Shown: positions 1 to 5,294 of the stretch, one piece after another | How positions within the stretch are numbered: position 1 is the first letter of the stretch | Layout of the letters: every line of letters begins with the position of its first letter | Assembly: GCA_937863915.1 (NCBI GenBank) | Contig: CALMID010000430.1 | Coordinates: forward strand, 1-5,294 | Direction of reading: 5' to 3' | From: an uncultured Pseudomonas sp. | Lineage (GTDB): Bacteria > Pseudomonadota > Gammaproteobacteria > Pseudomonadales > Pseudomonadaceae | Length of the DNA: 5,294 bases | Notes under the pieces: model-generated | What the model was told of the DNA's origin: nothing | Seen by the model: the letters and a program-made list of their open reading frames with translations, nothing else | Database searches by the model: none | Position numbers and translations under genes: made by a program

Positions 1-93
1 GTGGTCGGCCTGACCTGCGCCGCCCTGCTGCTGGGGATTCGCCTGGCCCGTAGTGCCAGACGGCACATCCGCGCAGCCGGTGCTCAGTCGTGA
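1..93 (+). CDS. C-terminal fragment of a probable membrane protein (5' end outside window)
   Basis: Frame 1 is open from the window edge to a TGA at 91-93 and gives 30 residues. The first part (VVGLTCAALLLG) is a hydrophobic stretch long enough to be the end of a transmembrane helix. It is followed by an arginine-rich tail (RLARSARRHIR), which by the positive-inside rule would lie in the cytoplasm. This arrangement is common at the end of multi-pass transporters such as MATE-type efflux proteins, but 30 residues are too few to name a family. The GTG at base 1 is probably an internal valine codon, not a start. The gene converges with the cyclotransferase-like gene, and the two coding regions overlap by 10 bp at their 3' ends. 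Codon use (G/C at nearly all third positions) matches the neighbours. Confidence 0.6.
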   Translation: MVGLTCAALLLGIRLARSARRHIRAAGAQS

Positions 94-536
94 TGCGCCG
101 GAACCGCGGCTAATGCCTGCCAGTACGACTCACTGAGAAACTCACGCCCGGCCAGCAGATGCTCGAGGTAGGCTCTGGTGGGCCAAAGCCCCTCCTCACG
201 CATGGCCGGATTGGCCACATAAACCCAGGCCGCGATCACGCCTTGCGCGGTGATCACAGGCATACGCTCGCGGCTGTAGAAGATGGGAGTGCCCTCGAAG
301 GGGTCCATCTTGCGGATTTCATCGGCATGACTCAGCCGGTAGAGAACCCCTTCGACCACCCCATCGCGCTGGTAGCGGATGTTGGCGTAGGAACGCTCTG
401 GCCGGTCATGGGCGCGCTTGTTGAAGCACAGGGCAAAGCCACGCAACTGCCCCGCCAGCGCCTCGTCAAACTGCAAGCCGCGACTGCGCATGCGCGCCGG
501 GTTCATGTTTGAGCCATAGGCAAAGTAGTAAGGCAT
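84..536 (-). CDS. Gamma-glutamylcyclotransferase family protein
   Basis: This 150-residue protein has the size and signatures of the single-domain gamma-glutamylcyclotransferase (GGCT/AIG2-like) fold. The N-terminus reads YYFAYGSNM, and YGSN at residues 7-10 is the substrate-binding loop of the family. Glu81 in MDPFEG matches the conserved catalytic acid that removes the proton from the gamma-glutamyl amino group. Family members release 5-oxoproline from gamma-glutamyl-amino acids, gamma-glutamylamines or glutathione. The exact substrate here cannot be read from the sequence. There is no signal peptide, so the protein should be cytoplasmic. It starts 3 nt after the tusA stop codon on the same strand, so it is almost certainly translated from the tusA transcript. 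An AAGAAGG stretch and a nearer GAG inside the end of tusA may serve as the ribosome site. Its stop overlaps the 3' end of the convergent gene at 1-93. The family call is firm and the substrate is open. Confidence 0.9.
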   Translation of the reverse strand: MPYYFAYGSNMNPARMRSRGLQFDEALAGQLRGFALCFNKRAHDRPERSYANIRYQRDGVVEGVLYRLSHADEIRKMDPFEGTPIFYSRERMPVITAQGVIAAWVYVANPAMREEGLWPTRAYLEHLLAGREFLSESYWQALAAVPAHHD

Positions 537-539
537 GAC

Positions 540-779
540 TTACTCGGCCTTCTTGCGGATCCAGTACAGGTAGGTGCCCTTCGACTCACTCTGCTCGATC
601 AGCTCGTGGCCGAGAAACATGCAGAACTTGGGAATATCACGGCGCGTCGAGGGATCGGTGGCAATGACCTTGAGCAGGCCGCCGGGGGCCAGGTCACGCA
701 CCTTGTTGTGCAGCATCATCACCGGCTCGGGGCAATTGAGGCCGGTGGCATCGAGAATCGAGTCAGCTTGCAGGGACAT
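540..779 (-). CDS. tusA: TusA sulfurtransferase (sulfur carrier for tRNA thiolation)
   Basis: The 79-residue protein matches E. coli TusA (81 residues) along its whole length. Cys16 sits in the signature NCPEPVMM (CPxP motif) and is the persulfide-carrying residue. The later blocks [12 protein letters not shown] and YLYWIRK are also typical of TusA. In E. coli, TusA takes sulfur from the cysteine desulfurase IscS and passes it to TusBCD-TusE-MnmA for 2-thiolation of the wobble uridine in Lys, Glu and Gln tRNAs. It also influences molybdenum cofactor and iron-sulfur metabolism. It is a small soluble cytoplasmic protein. The ATG at 777-779 was chosen because a GGAGG lies 6 nt upstream and because it gives the family length. 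The frame stays open to 932, but that extension resembles no TusA. Pseudomonads can carry more than one TusA-like protein, so the division of labour is uncertain even though this copy is close to canonical TusA. Confidence 0.95.
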   Translation of the reverse strand: MSLQADSILDATGLNCPEPVMMLHNKVRDLAPGGLLKVIATDPSTRRDIPKFCMFLGHELIEQSESKGTYLYWIRKKAE

Positions 780-785
780 CAGCAA

Positions 786-790
786 CCTCC
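786..790 (-). promoter_or_regulatory. Shine-Dalgarno site of tusA
   Basis: On the minus strand GGAGG lies 6 nt before the ATG at 777-779. This strong site fixes the tusA start and rules out the in-frame upstream ATGs, for example the one at 804-806. Confidence 0.85.
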
Positions 791-854
791 GAAGACAGGT
801 GCGCATTCTCGCCGATCGTGCCCGCAGGGTCACCTCTCGCCGCACAACCTTGGA

Positions 855-894
855 TGGGCGGCATGCGCACAGCAGCTCGGGCAAGCTGCGCCCA
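855..894 (+). repeat. Interrupted inverted repeat in the tusA/hydrolase intergenic region
   Basis: GCAGCT (872-877) and AGCTGC (884-889) form a perfect 6-bp inverted repeat around CGGGCA. The right arm continues as CGCCCA (889-894), which is complementary to TGGGCG at 855-860. Together they can form an 11-bp stem with a 12-nt bulge in the left arm. The repeat sits 25 to 64 bases before the hydrolase ATG, in a region with no recognisable sigma-70 promoter on either strand. It may be a structured mRNA leader or a regulator site. In DNA this GC-rich it may also be chance. Confidence 0.3.
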
Positions 895-918
895 CCGCGA
901 CCAGAACAAGAAATCACT

Positions 919-2466
919 ATGCGCCTGATCACCCTTTGCGTCGCCAGCCTGCTGCTGGCCGGCTGCGCCGCCCGCGAGCAACTGCCCGACTACAGCCAGA
1001 GCGCCCAGCGCGACCTGCCGGCCACCCACTTCGAAACGGTGATCACCGGCCGCGATGGCACGCGCCTCTCTGCCACGGTGTTCCAGCCCGCCCTCAAGGC
1101 CGGCGAACAGGCGCCGCTGGTGGTACACACCCATGGCTGGGGCGGCTGGCGGGTCACCGGCCCCAATGGTTTCTATGGCACCCAGATGATGTCCGGTCGG
1201 GCGGCGCTGACCGCCTGGCGTGCCGGCTACTGGGTGGTCAGCTACGACCAGCGCGGCTGGGGTGGCAGCGAAGGCAACATCGAAATGATGGACCCGCGCT
1301 ACGAGGTGCAGGACGCCCTGGCGGTCATCGACTGGTCGGCCAGCCACCTGCCACGCCTGCAGATGGACGGCCCCAACGACCCGCGCGTCGGCATGCTCGG
1401 CGAAAGCTATGGCGGCGCCGTGCAGCTGCTTGCGTCCGCCGAGGACCCGCGCATCGACGCACTGGTGCCCATTGCCACCTGGTACGACCTGGCCGATGCC
1501 CTCGCCCCGCAGGGCGACCTGAAGATCGGCTGGGGCGGCGTGCTGCTCGGCCTGGGTCTGGCCACCGGCTACGACCTCGGCAAGTTCGTCCAGGCGCCCT
1601 ACCTGCGTACGGCCGACGGCACCATGCGCCCCGAGGTACAGGCCGAACTCAAGGCCCACAGCCTGACCAGCTACTGTGACCGTGGTCAGCGCCCGCAGGC
1701 CGACGCCCTGCTGATTCAGGGCATGCGTGACACCCTGTTCCCTCTCGACCAGAGCCTCAAAATTCGTGACTGCCTGCAGCAGGGACAGCGCGACGTACGC
1801 CTGCTCGGCATGCAGGCCGGGCATATCCTGCCCCCGCCGGCACAAGCCTGGAGTGGCCTGCCGCCCTTCAACAACGAACCGGTATTGCACTGCGGCGAAC
1901 GGGCGATCAACTACTACCAGGCCATCGTCGCCTGGTACGAGGAGAAACTGCGCGGCCGCCCGGGCGTGGCAGCCAGCGTGCCGGAGCTGTGCGTAAGCCT
2001 GAATCTGGACCAGGGTCTGGCGCTGAACGCGCTGCCGTCCGCCGGTAAGCGCGTGGCACTGCCGCTGACCGAAGTACGGCCGCTGACCAGCGGCCTGCTC
2101 AGCCCCAGCCAGTTCGTGCCGCTGCGCACCATCGAGCAGCCCAGCGCCCTGCTGGGCAGCACCCGTCTGACATTGCAGGGCAGCAATGAACGGGCACAGG
2201 TGTTTGCCGCCATGGCGGTGCAGCGTGCCGATGGCCGGATCGAGACGCTCAATGAGCAGGTGACGCCACTGGGGCAACGCAGCGAGCTGCAGCTGACCAG
2301 TGTCAGCGCGGCACTACAACCGGGTGACGTGCTGGGCCTGCAGTTCAGCGGCTTCAGCGGCCAGTACCTGTTCAACAGCTCGTGGAGCCCACGCGTGGTG
2401 TCCCTGCAGGGCGAAGTCGAGCTGCCCGCCCTGCTGCCGCTCAGCGCCCCGCTGGCAACGCGCTGA
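919..2466 (+). CDS. Predicted lipoprotein alpha/beta hydrolase, CocE/NonD (S15-like) type
   Basis: The 515-residue protein begins with a lipoprotein signal, [16 protein letters not shown]. The lipobox LAGC would be cut before Cys16, and Ala at +2 favours the outer membrane. The mature part starts with an alpha/beta-hydrolase domain (about residues 35-345). It has an oxyanion-region HTHGWGG (70-76), a strand and loop [11 protein letters not shown] (109-119), the nucleophile elbow GESYGG with Ser163, the probable acid Asp271 in GMRDTLFP and the probable base His302 in AGH. Residues of about 355-500 are rich in predicted beta strands and resemble the jelly-roll C-terminal domain of CocE and X-Pro dipeptidyl-peptidases. 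That makes an esterase or peptidase on the periplasmic side plausible, but the substrate is unknown. The mature protein has four further cysteines (253, 285, 325, 358), which could form disulfides. The ATG at 919 is preferred because the signal peptide begins exactly there. The frame stays open upstream, and the ribosome site (AAGAA) is weak. It is divergent from tusA and converges with rlmM, so it is probably transcribed alone. Confidence 0.88.
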   Translation: MRLITLCVASLLLAGCAAREQLPDYSQSAQRDLPATHFETVITGRDGTRLSATVFQPALKAGEQAPLVVHTHGWGGWRVTGPNGFYGTQMMSGRAALTAWRAGYWVVSYDQRGWGGSEGNIEMMDPRYEVQDALAVIDWSASHLPRLQMDGPNDPRVGMLGESYGGAVQLLASAEDPRIDALVPIATWYDLADALAPQGDLKIGWGGVLLGLGLATGYDLGKFVQAPYLRTADGTMRPEVQAELKAHSLTSYCDRGQRPQADALLIQGMRDTLFPLDQSLKIRDCLQQGQRDVRLLGMQAGHILPPPAQAWSGLPPFNNEPVLHCGERAINYYQAIVAWYEEKLRGRPGVAASVPELCVSLNLDQGLALNALPSAGKRVALPLTEVRPLTSGLLSPSQFVPLRTIEQPSALLGSTRLTLQGSNERAQVFAAMAVQRADGRIETLNEQVTPLGQRSELQLTSVSAALQPGDVLGLQFSGFSGQYLFNSSWSPRVVSLQGEVELPALLPLSAPLATR

Positions 2467-2474
2467 GTCGGTGT

Positions 2475-2501
2475 GCCTGCGTCGTTATAGACGACGTAGG
2501 T
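2475..2501 (+). terminator. Hairpin between convergent hydrolase and rlmM genes, possible terminator
   Basis: CGTCGT (2480-2485) and ACGACG (2491-2496) form a perfect 6-bp stem around a TATAG loop. In the rightward RNA the stem extends outward through GCCUG (2475-2479) and UAGGU (2497-2501) to 11 bp, including two G-U pairs. In the leftward RNA those two pairs become mismatches, so the structure suits the hydrolase transcript better. It begins 9 nt after the hydrolase stop codon and contains the rlmM stop codon (2485-2487). No run of T follows on either side, so this is not a textbook intrinsic terminator. Confidence 0.4.
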
Positions 2502-3534
2502 GGCAGGTCACCTCCTCGCGGTCGTGGTACAGCTGCTTGCAGCCGATGCTGACCTTCAGGCCGCGGGCCTTCAGCCCGTCCTCGATACGTTCCAGCAGGC
2601 GCTGCACCTCGGCGAAACGCTGCTTCATCGGCAGCTTGAGGTTGACCACCGCCTCCTGGCACCAGCCCTCGCCCAGCCAGGTCTCGATCATCGCTGCCGT
2701 GCGTGCCGGCTTCTCGACGATATCGCAGACCATCCAGTTCACCGGCTTGCGTGGCTTGAAGGTGAAGCCATCGGCCCGCTGGTGCTCCACCAGCCCCGAG
2801 TCCATCAGGCTTTCGGCCATCGGCCCGTTGTCCACGGCGGTGACCCGGATGTGCCGGTTGACCAGCTGCCAGGTCCAGCCGCCCGGGGCGGCGCCCAGGT
2901 CCACGGCGGTCATCGCTGGCGCCAGTCGCGTATCCCACTCGTCCCGCGGGATGAAGTGGTGCCAGGCCTCTTCCAGCTTGAGCGTCGAGCGACTGGGCGC
3001 CTCGCGGGGGAACTTCAGGCGCGGAATGCCCATCGGCCAGAATGCCGAGTTATCGGCCTCGGCCAGACCGAGAAAGACCTCGCGACCGCTCTTGAAGGTC
3101 AGCAGCAGACGCGGTTTGAGACGATCCTCGACCAGCTTGCCGGCCTTGCTCAGGGCCTTGCGCAGGGGCGCCTCGAATTTCTTGCAGAAGCCCGACAGCT
3201 CCTTGCCTTCGTTGGTATCGAATACTTCCAGCCACAGGCTGCCGGCCTGCGGGTAATCGGCCAGGGCCTCCAGCAACACGCTGATGCGGTCGGTTTCCGG
3301 CAGCGCCAGGAAGCTGCCACGCGCCCACTGGCGAATGAAGATCAGGCGGCTGAAGCGCAGCTTGCGCATCAGCCGCTCGGCTCCGCCCGGCTCAGTGCAG
3401 ACGAACTCGGCATAGGCCAGGTTCGGCTTGCTGCGGGCATAGCCCGGCACTTCCAGACGCGCCGCCAGATCACTGATTTCGGCGCAGACCTCGCCCTCGA
3501 ACCCCGGACGACAATGCAGCAACAGACTGTTCAT
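2485..3534 (-). CDS. rlmM: 23S rRNA 2'-O-ribose C2498 methyltransferase RlmM
   Basis: The 349-residue protein is alignable with E. coli RlmM (366 residues) from start to end. It begins [15 protein letters not shown], where the E. coli protein has a closely similar CRPGFE motif. An N-terminal THUMP-containing region (roughly residues 1-170) for RNA binding precedes a Rossmann-type methyltransferase domain. The SAM-binding motif is [10 protein letters not shown] (212-221), and GIPRLKFP and [10 protein letters not shown] stand just before it. Lys186, Asp271 (MVCD) and Lys300 (NLKLPM) correspond to the catalytic K-D-K residues of this 2'-O-methyltransferase group. The C-terminus [10 protein letters not shown] is also conserved. 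In E. coli the enzyme methylates C2498 in domain V of 23S rRNA before ribosome assembly, using S-adenosylmethionine. The ATG at 3532-3534 was chosen by homology and by a GGAG 6 nt upstream. The longer in-frame start at 3591 adds 19 residues not seen in the family. The gene is divergent from aer. Confidence 0.96.
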   Translation of the reverse strand: MNSLLLHCRPGFEGEVCAEISDLAARLEVPGYARSKPNLAYAEFVCTEPGGAERLMRKLRFSRLIFIRQWARGSFLALPETDRISVLLEALADYPQAGSLWLEVFDTNEGKELSGFCKKFEAPLRKALSKAGKLVEDRLKPRLLLTFKSGREVFLGLAEADNSAFWPMGIPRLKFPREAPSRSTLKLEEAWHHFIPRDEWDTRLAPAMTAVDLGAAPGGWTWQLVNRHIRVTAVDNGPMAESLMDSGLVEHQRADGFTFKPRKPVNWMVCDIVEKPARTAAMIETWLGEGWCQEAVVNLKLPMKQRFAEVQRLLERIEDGLKARGLKVSIGCKQLYHDREEVTCHLRRL

Positions 3535-3540
3535 TTCCCA

Positions 3541-3544
3541 CTCC
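3541..3544 (-). promoter_or_regulatory. Shine-Dalgarno site of rlmM
   Basis: On the minus strand GGAG lies 6 nt upstream of the ATG at 3532-3534. It supports that start over the in-frame ATG at 3589-3591. Confidence 0.75.
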
Positions 3545-3643
3545 GGCTGCCAGCAGCCCCAGATGCAATGGCGCGCATGATACCTGAGCACCCGCCGAAC
3601 ACCCGCCTGGGTCTATAACTGTAAAAGTCGGCCACAACGCTGA

Positions 3644-3657
3644 TTGATCTGATTCTG
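3644..3657 (+). promoter_or_regulatory. Possible degenerate ANR/FNR site upstream of aer
   Basis: TTGAT at 3644-3648 is a perfect FNR/ANR half-site. The partner half after the 4-nt spacer is TTCTG, against ATCAA or GTCAA expected, and only two of its five bases match. P. aeruginosa aer is reported to be under ANR control, which is the only reason to list this. Its centre lies about 53 bases before the inferred transcription start, not at the usual -41.5 position. Confidence 0.2.
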
Positions 3658-3669
3658 AACCCGGCGGAT

Positions 3670-3696
3670 TAAACTTGTGGCGCCGCCAGGCGATAC
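3670..3696 (+). promoter_or_regulatory. Sigma-28 (FliA) type promoter of aer
   Basis: TAAACTTG (3670-3677) and GGCGATAC (3689-3696) are separated by exactly 11 nt. The flagellar sigma-28 consensus is TAAAGTTT-N11-GCCGATAA, so each element matches at 6 of 8 positions, including the critical TAAA and CGATA cores. Transcription would start near 3703 and leave a leader of roughly 43 nt before the aer ATG. FliA control of aer is known in E. coli, where aer belongs to the late flagellar genes. The fit of sequence, spacing and gene makes this the best supported promoter in the window. Confidence 0.7.
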
Positions 3697-3745
3697 TTAA
3701 GAAAGCCTGCCAAAGAGCAGGACCAGACGACAGAGAAACCATGCC

Positions 3746-5294
3746 ATGCGTAACAACCAGCCCGTGACCCAGCGCGAGCGCAGTTTCCCTGCGCAGCAGC
3801 GCCTGATCTCCACCACCGACCTCAAGGGCGTGATCACCTACTGCAACGAGGCCTTCATCGAGATCAGCGGCTACAGCCGCGATGAGCTGATTCGCGCGCC
3901 GCACAACCTGGTGCGCCACCCCGATGTACCGCCGGCGGTGTTCTCCCACATGTGGACCACCCTCAAGCAGGGCAAGCCGTGGATGGGCATCGTCAAGAAC
4001 CGCTGCAAGAGCGGCGATCACTACTGGGTCAACGCCTACGTCACGCCGATCTTTGAAGGCAACCAGGTGGTCGGTTACGAATCGGTCAGGGTCAAGCCCA
4101 GTGCCGAACAGGTGCGTCGCGCCGAAGCCCTGTACCAGCGCATCAACACCGGCAAGAGCGCCATTCCCGCGAGCAACCGCTGGCTGCCGCTGCTGCGCAA
4201 CTGGCTGCCGTTCATTCTCCTGAGCCAGGTCGGCTGGGCCATCGGCGCCTGGCTGGACGGTCACTGGGGCTTCATTCTGGCTGCCCTGCTATCGATTCCC
4301 CTCGGCCTGCTGGGCCTGGCCTGGCAGGGTCGCAGCACCCAGCGCCTGCTGAAGATTGCCGAACAGGCCACCTCCGACCCGCTGATTGCGCAGATGTATA
4401 CCGACAGCCAGGGCGACGAAGCGCGCCTGGAAATGGCCATGCTCAGCCAGGAAGCCCGCCTGAAGACTTGCCTGACGCGCCTGCAGGACACCGCCGAACA
4501 GCTCACCAGCCAGGCCAGCGATGCTGACCGCCTGGCCCGCAGCAGTGCCGGCGGGCTTGAGCTGCAGCGCCTGGAAACCGAGCAGGTCGCGGCGGCCGTC
4601 CACCAGATGGCCTCCACCACCCAGGAGGTGGCGAGCAATGTGCAACGCACCGCCGACGCCACTCAGCAGGCCAACCAGTTGACCCTGCAGGGACGCGCCA
4701 TTACCGACGAGGCACGCGACGCCATTCAACGCCTGTCCGATGCCGTCAGCGAAACCGGCGAGACGGTGACCCGCCTGGCCCAGGACAGCAGCGAAATCGG
4801 CGGCGTGGTCGATGTGATCAAGGGCATTGCCGACCAGACCAACCTGCTCGCCCTCAATGCGGCCATCGAGGCGGCACGGGCCGGCGAGATGGGCCGGGGC
4901 TTTGCGGTGGTCGCCGATGAAGTGCGCTCCCTGGCCAGTCGCACGGCCGAGTCCACCGGGCAGATTCACCAACTGATCGCCAAGCTGCAACGCACGGCCG
5001 AAGAGGCCGTGGCCACCATGGAGAATGGTCGCCGTCAGGCCGACGAAGGCGTGCACAAGGTGCAGCAGGCCGACGACGCCCTGGTCGGCATCAGCGACGC
5101 CGTGGCGCATATCGCCGACATGGCCAACCAGATTGCCGCGGCAGCCGAGGAGCAGAGCGCGGTGGCCGAGGACATCAACCACAAGGTGGTGACCATCGCC
5201 GCGCTAGCCGAGGAAACCACTGGCTCGGCGCATCGCACCGCCGAACTCCGCCTGGGCCTGAGCGAAACCGCCAAGGGCCAGTTCTCCTTGGTCG
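3746..5294 (+). CDS. aer: Aerotaxis receptor Aer (3' end cut by the window edge)
   Basis: The frame is open from the ATG at 3746 to the window end, giving 516 codons. The known Pseudomonas protein is about 520 residues, so only a few residues are missing. Residues 20-118 form a PAS domain resembling the FAD-binding domain of E. coli Aer. It has NEAF (34-37), [10 protein letters not shown] (53-62), PWMGIVKNR (78-86) and GDHYW (90-94), and contains Asn34, Arg57, His58, Asp60 and Trp79, residues I associate with FAD binding in E. coli. Two membrane helices (about 153-169 and 175-193) are joined by a very short loop, so the PAS domain and the signalling domain both face the cytoplasm. A HAMP-like linker (about 197-250) follows. 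The coiled-coil methyl-accepting domain has its CheA/CheW-contacting tip around residues 361-381 ([20 protein letters not shown]). The receptor senses redox or oxygen state and signals through CheA. The [12 protein letters not shown] start matches Pseudomonas Aer. The ribosome site is weak (AGAG, 10 nt upstream). Confidence 0.95.
   Translation, partial: MRNNQPVTQRERSFPAQQRLISTTDLKGVITYCNEAFIEISGYSRDELIRAPHNLVRHPDVPPAVFSHMWTTLKQGKPWMGIVKNRCKSGDHYWVNAYVTPIFEGNQVVGYESVRVKPSAEQVRRAEALYQRINTGKSAIPASNRWLPLLRNWLPFILLSQVGWAIGAWLDGHWGFILAALLSIPLGLLGLAWQGRSTQRLLKIAEQATSDPLIAQMYTDSQGDEARLEMAMLSQEARLKTCLTRLQDTAEQLTSQASDADRLARSSAGGLELQRLETEQVAAAVHQMASTTQEVASNVQRTADATQQANQLTLQGRAITDEARDAIQRLSDAVSETGETVTRLAQDSSEIGGVVDVIKGIADQTNLLALNAAIEAARAGEMGRGFAVVADEVRSLASRTAESTGQIHQLIAKLQRTAEEAVATMENGRRQADEGVHKVQQADDALVGISDAVAHIADMANQIAAAAEEQSAVAEDINHKVVTIAALAEETTGSAHRTAELRLGLSETAKGQFSLV

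Noticed and set aside
574..918. N-terminal extension of the hydrolase frame back to 574
   Set aside because: The extension runs antisense through tusA and would bury the lipoprotein signal, which begins exactly at 919.
780..932. N-terminal extension of TusA by 51 residues
   Set aside because: It resembles no TusA, and a strong GGAGG site marks the ATG at 777-779.
763..2277. Leftward open frame of 504 codons opposite the hydrolase
   Set aside because: It is antisense to a gene with a complete signal peptide and catalytic triad, shows no recognisable motif, and is the kind of long shadow frame expected in GC-rich DNA.
3535..3591. 19-residue N-terminal extension of RlmM
   Set aside because: Family members begin at the equivalent of [13 protein letters not shown], and a GGAG lies 6 nt before that ATG.
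2500..3618. Rightward open frame of 372 codons opposite rlmM
   Set aside because: It is a shadow of rlmM, a gene with full-length homology, and has no motif or start signal of its own.
3612..3642. Sigma-70 promoter for rlmM on the minus strand (TTGTGG and TATAGA)
   Set aside because: The two hexamers are only 14 nt apart and the -35 matches poorly, so it is not reported as a promoter.
3622..3646. A second sigma-28 candidate, TAAAAGTC with GCTGATTG
   Set aside because: The spacer is 9 nt instead of 11 and the -10 element is weaker than that of the promoter at 3670-3696.
3470..4264. Leftward open frame spanning the rlmM-aer intergenic region
   Set aside because: It overlaps parts of two well-supported genes and the aer promoter and shows no protein family features.
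4289..5182. Leftward glycine- and alanine-rich open frame of 297 codons opposite aer
   Set aside because: Its low-complexity composition comes from the complement of the coiled-coil signalling domain of aer. No start signal or family motif is seen.

Overview
The window looks like chromosomal DNA from a GC-rich gammaproteobacterium, most likely Pseudomonas or a close relative. The evidence is strong GC bias at third codon positions, a Pseudomonas-type Aer aerotaxis receptor (N-terminus [12 protein letters not shown]), and RlmM and TusA proteins that follow the Escherichia coli enzymes along their whole length. It reads as core chromosome. I see no insertion sequence, integrase, tRNA, rRNA, CRISPR array or compositional break.

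Layout from left to right. Bases 1-93 hold the last 30 codons of a rightward gene that looks like the end of a membrane protein. It converges with, and overlaps by 10 bp, a leftward two-gene unit: tusA (540-779) followed 3 nt later by a gamma-glutamylcyclotransferase-like gene (84-536). An intergenic stretch of about 140 bp (780-918) separates tusA from the divergent gene at 919-2466, a predicted lipoprotein of the CocE/NonD (S15-like) alpha/beta-hydrolase group. That gene converges on rlmM (2485-3534, leftward), with a GC-rich hairpin at the junction. A second divergent intergenic region (3535-3745) leads to aer (3746 to the right edge), which is complete except for what are probably the last few codons.

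Functionally the window is a patchwork. TusA delivers sulfur for tRNA wobble-uridine thiolation and RlmM methylates 23S rRNA, so both serve the translation apparatus. The cyclotransferase-like protein would act on gamma-glutamyl compounds such as glutathione and is probably co-transcribed with tusA. The hydrolase lipoprotein is the least understood gene. Aer is an FAD-PAS chemoreceptor that steers swimming by redox or oxygen state. A well-spaced sigma-28 (FliA) type promoter upstream of aer suggests that it is switched on with the flagellar regulon.

I did not find a convincing new multi-gene system. The items most worth following up are the uncharacterised lipoprotein hydrolase between tusA and rlmM, the sigma-28 promoter of aer, the tusA-cyclotransferase coupling, and the convergent hairpin that overlaps the rlmM stop codon.
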